Shown here: piece by piece, positions 32,555-37,459 of the stretch | Layout of the letters: the number at the start of each line of letters is the position of its first letter | Position numbering within the stretch: position 1 is the first letter of the stretch | Made by a program: the position numbers and the translations under genes | Assembly: GCA_949295035.1 (NCBI GenBank) | Contig: CASFJO010000012.1 | Span: 1 to 37,459 of the forward strand | From: an uncultured Gemmiger sp. | GTDB lineage: Bacteria > Bacillota > Clostridia > Oscillospirales > Ruminococcaceae | DNA length: 37,459 nt | Direction: 5' to 3' | Notes under the pieces: generated by a model | Database searches by the model: none | Told to the model about the DNA's origin: nothing | Seen by the model: only the letters and a program-made list of their open reading frames with translations

Positions 32555-32582
32555 GCTGAGCGACCTCCTTTCAAAACAAAGA

Positions 32583-32620
32583 GGGACGGCAGGCGGGTAA
32601 GGTGTCCCGCCCGCCGTCCC
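32583..32620 (-). terminator. Intercistronic hairpin between binding protein and permease genes
   Basis: GGGACGGC ... GCCGTCCC arms with further inner GGCGGG/CCCGCC pairing (32583-32620). On the minus strand only a mixed CTCTTTGTTTT follows. Likely a partial terminator or 3'-end stabiliser that raises binding-protein output over permeases. Confidence 0.6.
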
Positions 32621-32641
32621 GTGGGATCATTCGCGACCGAA

Positions 32642-33976
32642 TCAGCCGTTGACCGCGGCCGCTTCGGTGGCCCAGCCGTCCACGAACGCGGTCACTACCG
32701 CATCCCAGTTGGCGTCGGTCTGGTCGGCGGCGTAGCTGGTCAGCGCGGAGCCAACGCCGTTCTTCCACTCTTCAGAGGGGATGTAGTTAAACGCCCAGGA
32801 CACGGCGTACTTGCCGGACGCAACGGACTCGTTCATCTTGTTGTTCAGCACGTTGGCGGTCTCTTTGGCGCTCTTGAAGGGGCAGATAAAGCCCATATCC
32901 TGCGCCATGGAGGTGGTACCAGCCTCGGAGGTCACGCACCAGTACATGAAGTCCAGCGTAGCTTTGATGTCCTCTTCGGACGCTTTGGCGTTGACGCACC
33001 AGTAGTTCTCGGTGCCGATGCACAGGCCCTGATTCTCCTCGCCTTCCACACCGATATAGATGGGCAGAATGTCCAGATTCTCATCGCCCAGATCGGCGAT
33101 ATTGGTATACTCCCAGGTGCCGTTCTGATAGAACACCGCGGCGCCGGTCAAAAACTCGGCGGTAGCGTCGTCCGCGGTCTTGGCGGACAGCAGGGAGGGC
33201 TCGCAGGTGGCGTTATTCACATACAGATCCCAGATCTGGCGGTAATTGTCCAGATAGGTGCCCTTGATGGTGGCCGGGGTGCCTTCATAGCCCTCATCCT
33301 GGAACTCATAGTACAAAGGCATATTGGCCAGGTGGGTCTTGAAGCGCCAGTCGGACGAACCGTCCATACCGGCGGAGGTGAAGGCGGAGAAGCCCAGTTC
33401 ATCCTTGCGGGCGGTGATATCCTCCACGACCGCCTTCAGCGAAGCGAAATCGGTGATATCCGCGGTGGTATAGCCCGCTTCCTGCAGCAGCGCGGTGTTG
33501 ACGATGATGCCGTAGCCCTCGTACACATACGCCACGCCGGCCAGCTTGTCGCCGTCCATCAGCTTAAAGTCATCGCTGGTCAGTTCGTTGGCAAAATCGC
33601 TGCCGGTCAGATCATAGCAGTAATCGCTCCAGCTGGCCAGACCTACCGGACCGTTGACCTGGAACAGGGTGGGCGCCTCGGTCTTGGCCATCTCGGATTT
33701 CAGCATGGTCTCATAATTGCCGGACGCGGCGGTGACCACGGTGACGGGCACGCCGGTCTCCTGCGTGTACTGCTCTGCCAGAGCCTGCCACTGCGCGTCC
33801 GCTTCCGGTTTGAAGTTCAGGTAATAGACCGAGCCGCTCGGCGCGGCGTCACCGCCGGCGGACGAGCCGCCCGCGGCGCTCCCCGGGGTCGAGGAAGACC
33901 CGGCCCCGCTGCAGCCGGCCAGCACGGAAACGGACATGGCAGCCGCCAGGCCCAGAGCAAGAAGTTTGCGTTTCAT
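32642..33976 (-). CDS. ABC transporter sugar-binding lipoprotein (family 1)
   Basis: 444 residues. Lipoprotein signal MKRKLLALGLAAAMSVSVLAGC with Cys22 lipidated, then a serine/glycine linker of about 25 residues. The binding domain has family-1 features such as GVPVTVVTAASGNYETMLKSEMAKTEAPTLFQVNGP and AAVFYQNGTWEY. The start at 33976 has GGAGGG nine bases upstream; a longer frame to 34000 does not. The substrate is probably maltodextrin or another alpha-glucan fragment, inferred from the malQ and LacI genes of the operon. Confidence 0.92.
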   Translation of the reverse strand: MKRKLLALGLAAAMSVSVLAGCSGAGSSSTPGSAAGGSSAGGDAAPSGSVYYLNFKPEADAQWQALAEQYTQETGVPVTVVTAASGNYETMLKSEMAKTEAPTLFQVNGPVGLASWSDYCYDLTGSDFANELTSDDFKLMDGDKLAGVAYVYEGYGIIVNTALLQEAGYTTADITDFASLKAVVEDITARKDELGFSAFTSAGMDGSSDWRFKTHLANMPLYYEFQDEGYEGTPATIKGTYLDNYRQIWDLYVNNATCEPSLLSAKTADDATAEFLTGAAVFYQNGTWEYTNIADLGDENLDILPIYIGVEGEENQGLCIGTENYWCVNAKASEEDIKATLDFMYWCVTSEAGTTSMAQDMGFICPFKSAKETANVLNNKMNESVASGKYAVSWAFNYIPSEEWKNGVGSALTSYAADQTDANWDAVVTAFVDGWATEAAAVNG

Positions 33977-34016
33977 CTGTATTTCCCTCCTGATATTCAT
34001 AGTTTCCCGATACTCT

Positions 34017-34040
34017 GGAAACGTTTCTGGAAACGTTTCC
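34017..34040. promoter_or_regulatory. Two abutting LacI-family operators
   Basis: GGAAACGTTTCT (34017-34028) and the perfect palindrome GGAAACGTTTCC (34029-34040), each with the central CG of LacI-family sites. They lie at about +7 to +30 of the malE transcript. The neighbouring LacI regulator is the best candidate; CcpA (cre-like) is possible. Confidence 0.8.
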
Positions 34041-34053
34041 GTTTGACAATGCC

Positions 34054-34082
34054 AGTGTATACCTTTTTCTGGAAACAGTCAA
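34054..34082 (-). promoter_or_regulatory. Promoter of the maltodextrin operon
   Basis: Minus strand TTGACT (34077-34082), 17-bp spacer, TACACT (34054-34059). A TATACA at 15 bp is an alternative -10. Confidence 0.6.
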
Positions 34083-34089
34083 GGGAAAA

Positions 34090-34417
34090 ATGGAGTTTAT
34101 CAATAAATTTGTTCAATTCATGTATAAACTTCTGTGCTTTTTGTTCAAAACGAAGACATTTCTTGTCAATCCGGTGGTACGCACGGGCGCGCTGCCGCTT
34201 TTGCCCCGCGGCGCGTTTATTTCGGTCCGGCAAAGCCGCATCCCCCCTCTTTTCCCCGAGAGGCTCCGACCATTCCCCATCCATCGTTGCGGCAAAGGCA
34301 CGGCGCGCTTTGCCGCGCGCCTTTACAATGGGGTAAGAAGCCGGAATGCCTTGCCATCGCATGCCCGGGACGGTTTGGCCCGACGCAAAGGTCCCGGTAA
34401 GCCCCGGCGCCGATCTT
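34090..34417. other. Intergenic stretch without a gene
   Basis: No frame here resembles a protein. The first 80 bases are AT-rich. A GC-rich hairpin at about 34294-34324 (AAAGGC... / ...CCTTT) lacks a clear T-run. The rest shows nothing I can name. Confidence 0.5.
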
Positions 34418-35368
34418 TCAGGCCTGTTCCCCGTCGGCGCAAAAGCCGGAGACCCGTTCTCTGTGAGGCAGACGGCACAACAGCAGAGTGAGGAGTTCCA
34501 CCGCCGGAAAGGCCAGCCATATACCCGTCATGCCGAACAGCGCGGCCAGCAAGCAGGCTGCCCCCGTGATGCCGACGCATCCCCGGAACAGCGCTATCCC
34601 AAACGCCCGGCGGGGCTGTTCCGAAGCGCTGCAATACGCTGCCGTAAGATAGTTTCCGCCCACAAAGAAAAAGCCCGCAAAATACAGCCGCAGTCCCCCT
34701 TGCGCCAGGGACTGAAGCTGCGGGTCTGCGGCAGAGTTGAACCAGCCCGCCAGCGTGGGCGCGAACAAAAAGGCCGCGGCAAAGACGCCGGCACCGATCG
34801 CCACGGTAAGGCGGACGCCTTTTGCGTACAAACGGGCGGCGGCCGGTCCATCCCCCCGTCCGTGGGCGCGGCTGATGAGCGGCTGCACGCCATGGGCAAT
34901 GCCGTTCATGACCGCCAGCACCATCAAGGCCAGGTTGGCCACAACGCCGTACGCCGCTACGCCCACGGTGCCGGCCGCATCCAGGATCAGCCGGTTGAAC
35001 ACCACCAGCACCACGCCGGAGGAGAGTTCGGTAACAAAGGCGGACAGGCCTCCCGAGGCTATGCGGGCCAGGGATCGGGCAGACGGCCGCCAGCGGACCA
35101 ATCGAAGATGGCACCGGTCAGACAGAACGTGCAGCAGGGACAGGCCGATGCTGATCAATGCCGCGATCCCGGTGGCGATGGCCGCCCCGAAGATCCCCAT
35201 TCCCAGCGGGTACAGGAACAGGTAGTCCAGGACGATATTGGCCAGGCTGCCGATGGTCATGGCCCGCATGGCAAGACCCGGATTTCCGTCGTTGCGCACA
35301 AAGGCCATGAGAAGGTGGTTCAAAATAAAGGCGGGCGCCAGGCAAAGGATCGTTTTCAGATAGGTGTT
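34418..35368 (-). pseudogene. MATE-type transporter lacking its N-terminal third
   Basis: About 315 codons match a MATE protein of the type with YLxxxLxxAPAFxLNxLLxxFVRNDGNP and GSLANIVLDYLFLYPLGMGIFGAAIATG, continuing to a normal C-terminus. Homology starts abruptly at TYLKTILCLAP; full-length MATE proteins have about 130 further residues with four membrane segments before this. Upstream the frame runs into a piece of a different gene read out of frame. No ribosome site serves the fragment. Broken transport gene, probably by recombination with the mobile DNA on its right. Confidence 0.8.
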
Positions 35369-35447
35369 ACAAAGGGCGAAGGTAGGGCTTGGAAACGCCC
35401 AGCTCCCTGGCAACCTCCTCCGCCCTCACAAACAGCTCCTTTTCCAT
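35367..35447 (-). pseudogene. Truncated helix-turn-helix (excisionase-like) gene, N-terminal fragment
   Basis: Good ribosome site AAGGAGG and ATG 35447, then 26 codons beginning MEKELFVRAEEVARELGVSKPY. This is the usual start of small helix-turn-helix proteins of clostridial conjugative elements. After SKPY it diverges and stops within four codons, exactly where MATE homology begins. It keeps its promoter and operator (35500-35529). Confidence 0.7.
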
Positions 35448-35466
35448 GGTCGGCACCTCCTTATTT

Positions 35467-35557
35467 TTATTTCGCAAATATGTTAATATACGCATTGTCA
35501 TTATACATTAACACTGATGTTAATGTCAAGAATTTATTTCGCATTTTTGTTAATATA
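35467..35557. repeat. Direct repeats around the XRE operator region
   Basis: TTATTTCGCA-N4-TGTTAATATA occurs at 35467-35490 and again at 35534-35557, 67 bp apart, flanking the palindrome at 35506-35525. Confidence 0.7.
35500..35529 (-). promoter_or_regulatory. Promoter with palindromic operator as its spacer
   Basis: Minus strand TTGACA (35524-35529) and TATAAT (35500-35505), 18 bp apart. The 20-bp palindrome with arms CATTAACA / TGTTAATG (35506-35525) fills the spacer and the last -35 bases. It would drive the truncated helix-turn-helix gene. Confidence 0.8.
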
Positions 35558-35561
35558 TATC

Positions 35562-35590
35562 TTGCGTATTTCGCTTTTTTGCGCTATACT
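35562..35590 (+). promoter_or_regulatory. Promoter of the XRE regulator at 35613
   Basis: TTGCGT (35562-35567), 17-bp spacer, TATACT (35585-35590). Confidence 0.7.
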
Positions 35591-35612
35591 ATCCTCAAAG
35601 GCGGTGAATGAT

Positions 35613-36170
35613 ATGACCGTAGGGGATAAAATCAAGAAAATCCGTACCTTTCGGGGCATGACGCAAAAGGAATTGGGCCTTGCCATCGGTTTGGAGGAAA
35701 AGGGTGCAGACAACCGGATCGCCCAGTATGAGACGAATTACCGTGTCCCGAAACGGGAGCTGCTGGACAAGATGGCCGAGGCGCTGCGGGTAGACCGCCA
35801 GAACTTCTACACTATTGCCCCCGGCTCTGTCGAGGACTTCATGCGGACATTTTTTTGGCTGGACGAGGACAGCCCAGGCGCTATCCGCCTGTTCCAGCTT
35901 GTCCGCAATCCCGGCAAGACAGGGGCCTCCGATGATACCAGCGTGCGCTACAATGACAACGACGACTGGCCCATCCATCCTCCCGTGGGGATTTACTTTC
36001 AGTACGGCCTTGTGGACGAGTTCATGCACGAATGGCTTTTGCGCCAGCAGGAGTTACACGCCGGGGAGATCACCAGGGACGAATACTTTGAATGGAAACT
36101 CAACTGGCCTTACACCTGTGACGATAGCAAGGAAAGCCAGTATTATGTCACCTGGCGAAAAAACAAATAA
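35613..36170 (+). CDS. XRE family regulator of a mobile element
   Basis: 185 residues. N-terminal helix-turn-helix VGDKIKKIRTFRGMTQKELGLAIGLEEKGADNRIAQYETNYRVPKRELLDKMAEALRV, then about 110 residues of acidic, aromatic-rich sequence (WPIHPPVGIYFQYGLVDEFMHEW, RDEYFEWKLNWP). Such regulators are common in clostridial integrative elements. ATG 35613 follows AAAGGCGG. It is divergent from the truncated helix-turn-helix gene, with operator-like repeats between, so it probably represses that promoter. The gene looks intact. Confidence 0.85.
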   Translation: MTVGDKIKKIRTFRGMTQKELGLAIGLEEKGADNRIAQYETNYRVPKRELLDKMAEALRVDRQNFYTIAPGSVEDFMRTFFWLDEDSPGAIRLFQLVRNPGKTGASDDTSVRYNDNDDWPIHPPVGIYFQYGLVDEFMHEWLLRQQELHAGEITRDEYFEWKLNWPYTCDDSKESQYYVTWRKNK

Positions 36171-36227
36171 GACAAGCAAAAAACCGCCCTGCTGAATTTG
36201 TCGTTCAGCAGGGCGGTTTTGCTTGTC
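36171..36227 (+). terminator. Terminator of the XRE regulator gene
   Basis: Starts at the stop codon. Long arms (36171-36196 and 36204-36227, 24 paired bases with a two-base bulge) around a seven-base loop; contains CCGCCCTGCTGAA / TTCAGCAGGGCGG followed by TTTT. Confidence 0.85.
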
Positions 36228-36552
36228 CCTTTGGGATTATTCTCTTGAGAGTACCGGGCGGACACAAATAGTATCAATCCAGTATCAAGAGCAATATGGA
36301 CGGGCAAAAAAGCCTGTATTCATGCGGGTTTGCGCCGTTTCGAGCGTCATTCCCACTCTTTTACAATATTCTCCCACACCCTATTTTCAGTGCGTTTTCC
36401 TATCATTTCAGGCGTTTTTGAGGGCATTTTTCTATGCCGTATTTTATTTATCGTCCCTCGTGTTGCAAAAAGTGTTGCAATTACTGCAAAGAAATGATAC
36501 CACACGGTTTTGAGGTTGGGTATGTAGAAATCGTTAGTTCATTATAACAAAA
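36228..36552. other. Intergenic stretch without a supported gene
   Basis: AT-rich. Open frames exist on both strands but none carries a recognisable motif, ribosome site or typical composition. The repeated TTGCAA...TTGCAA near 36464-36480 is the only visible pattern. Probably degenerate mobile DNA. Confidence 0.5.
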
Positions 36553-36575
36553 AGCCCGGTTTCGTCAACCGGACT
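36553..36575 (-). terminator. Terminator of the MobC-like gene
   Basis: AG-C-CCGGTT / AACCGG-A-CT arms around a five-base loop, followed on the minus strand by TTTTTG, seven bases past the stop. Confidence 0.75.
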
Positions 36576-36581
36576 TCATTG

Positions 36582-36911
36582 TTAGATGGCGCTCTTGATA
36601 TATAGGTTATCAATGATTTCTGCAATCAATTTTACATTCGCCATCAGCTCATCATCTACCGTTCCTCCGTTTTCAATTCGCTGCAATTCAGCCAATACTT
36701 CATTGAGCTTATCATAAACAGCTCTATGGACTTTGCAGTTGCCTTTCACATAAATAGTTCGGTCAAGCAACTTGGATGTAATGTAATCCTGCTTTGTCAT
36801 TCCTGAAAGCTCTACAACAGTGTTGATCTGTTTGTCCTCTTCTGAAGAAACACGAAAGGCTATTGTTTTATCTCGAAACCTATTATGGGTATCACAGTTT
36901 TTAGCTGACAT
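36582..36911 (-). CDS. MobC-like relaxosome accessory protein
   Basis: 110 residues. A polar N-terminus is followed by TIAFRVSSEEDKQINTVVELSGMTKQDYITSKLLDR, a ribbon-helix-helix-type stretch characteristic of small mobilisation proteins (MobC family) that open oriT DNA for a relaxase. A helical C-terminus with LAELQRIENGG and LIAEIIDNLYI follows. ATG 36911 is preceded by AGGAGGAG. It starts four bases after the integrase stop on the same strand. No relaxase gene is visible here, so its partner is absent or elsewhere. The family call is by resemblance. Confidence 0.7.
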   Translation of the reverse strand: MSAKNCDTHNRFRDKTIAFRVSSEEDKQINTVVELSGMTKQDYITSKLLDRTIYVKGNCKVHRAVYDKLNEVLAELQRIENGGTVDDELMANVKLIAEIIDNLYIKSAI

Positions 36912-36915
36912 ATTT

Positions 36916-37265
36916 TTATCTCCTCCTAAGACTGTCAAGGTCATTTGCAATCGTCTTTTGGACTTCATCAAACAGATGTCCATAAATATCCTGCGTCGTT
37001 TTAATGGATTTGTGTCCTATCCTTTGTGTCCTATCCGTTTTGACACCTCAAAAATATCATATTTCTTGCTTATAAGAAGGGATACATGAGAATGTCGCAA
37101 CCCGTGTACGGTAATACGCCTCAATCCTGCTTCTTCAGATAACTTGTGAAAACGATTTGTAAGTTTTGATTTAGTAATCGTAAAAATTCTCTGATCGGGA
37201 GCAGGAAAGTAGAGCATATCAATGTATTCTCTGAGTTCATCACAAAGAAAAGCAGGCATACTACC
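36916..37265 (-). pseudogene. Tyrosine integrase C-terminal fragment, frameshifted
   Basis: On the minus strand the homology begins at MPAFLCDELREYIDMLY (37259) and continues through ITVHGLRHSHVSLLI (the HxLRHS box with catalytic arginine) to SKRIGHK. There a tandem duplication shifts the frame and gives a TAG at 37017-37019. In the next frame the sequence resumes as KSIKTTQDIYGHLFDEV, with the nucleophilic tyrosine, to the stop at 36916. The first two thirds of the integrase are missing. It cannot be active as it stands. Confidence 0.85.
37009..37036. repeat. 14-bp tandem duplication inside the integrase
   Basis: TTTGTGTCCTATCC occurs twice in direct succession (37009-37022 and 37023-37036). 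Removing one copy restores an unbroken integrase frame GHKSIKTTQDIYGH. Confidence 0.9.
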
Positions 37266-37445
37266 CGAAAGGAACGGACGCACCGGCTCTGTACTCGTGG
37301 CGGTATGCTGGAAAGTTGTCTGCAAGAGCCGGAACGCCTGACAGATGATGATGTCATGCTGTTGTTGAAACTCATTTTTCACAGACAGGACACGCAGGAA
37401 CTATTGAAAAAACTGCTGGAACGGGAGAAGCCGGAGACCCCTTAG
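37266..37445 (+). pseudogene. DUF3847-like protein, C-terminal fragment
   Basis: Plus-strand frame ending TAG 37443-37445. It reads RKERTHRLCTRGGMLESCLQEPERLTDDDVMLLLKLIF and a lysine/glutamate-rich tail, resembling the C-terminal half of the small DUF3847 proteins found on clostridial conjugative elements. No start or N-terminal half is present. To the left the sequence becomes the integrase fragment on the other strand, so this is a junction product. A short inverted repeat CCTTAG-TTTA-CTAAGG (37440-37455) overlaps the stop. Confidence 0.65.
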
Positions 37446-37459
37446 TTTACTAAGGGCGC

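Noticed and set aside
34294-34324. GC-rich inverted repeat as terminator of the MATE remnant
   Set aside because: Mismatched arms and no T-tract on either strand; kept only as a remark in the intergenic entry.
31715-34336. Long plus-strand open frame opposite the maltodextrin operon
   Set aside because: Shadow of three well-supported minus-strand genes; low-complexity composition and no ribosome site.
36223-36513. 96-codon plus-strand frame in the AT-rich gap
   Set aside because: It starts inside the terminator of the XRE gene, has no ribosome site and no recognisable motif.

Overview
The window looks like a piece of chromosome from a GC-rich, spore-forming member of the Clostridia, most likely a gut Oscillospirales/Ruminococcaceae-type organism. 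This is inference from gene content (hprK, rapZ, whiA, a gerA-type germination receptor, DnaE followed by PfkA, Firmicutes-style promoters and Shine-Dalgarno sites) and not a database result. Only both ends carry mobile-element material, and the right-hand 2 kb is visibly more AT-rich than the rest.

Left part (1-8.6 kb): the C-terminal end of a tyrosine recombinase faces a tRNA-Leu(CAG) gene with its own promoter and terminator. A Bax-inhibitor-1-like membrane protein and hemW follow, divergent from overlapping promoters. Next are a GntR/UTRA regulator and a pyrB whose product carries a fused PyrI-type zinc domain. On the minus strand lies a fructose module: a small XRE regulator, a DUF3169-like membrane protein and fruK (1-phosphofructokinase) overlap one another, and fruA (EIIABC) follows a hairpin. 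The XRE gene is preceded by three nearly identical 20-bp palindromes wrapped around a strong promoter.

Central part (8.8-18.2 kb): one minus-strand gene train, hprK - ROK glucokinase - murB - rapZ - whiA - dnaE - pfkA. It combines carbon-catabolite signalling, glycolysis, cell-wall precursor synthesis and replication. A yvcK/glmR gene, common between rapZ and whiA elsewhere, is absent here.

Sporulation and surface part (18.2-26.8 kb): gerA-gerB-gerC overlap and lie behind a possible forespore promoter. They are divergent from a DUF421 (YetF) / DUF4363 pair. A large secreted, membrane-anchored beta-helix protein is divergent from an O-antigen-ligase-like polymerase/ligase.

Right part (26.8-34.1 kb): a MATE transporter, then a maltodextrin-type operon malE-malF-malG-lacI-malQ. 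Its promoter carries two abutting LacI-family operators and there is no local ATPase gene.

Right end (34.4-37.5 kb): a mosaic of decayed mobile DNA. It has a MATE gene missing its N-terminus joined to a truncated helix-turn-helix gene, an intact XRE regulator with a palindrome placed inside an opposing promoter, and a MobC-like protein. It ends with an integrase fragment broken by a 14-bp tandem duplication and joined head to head with the C-terminal end of a DUF3847-like gene.
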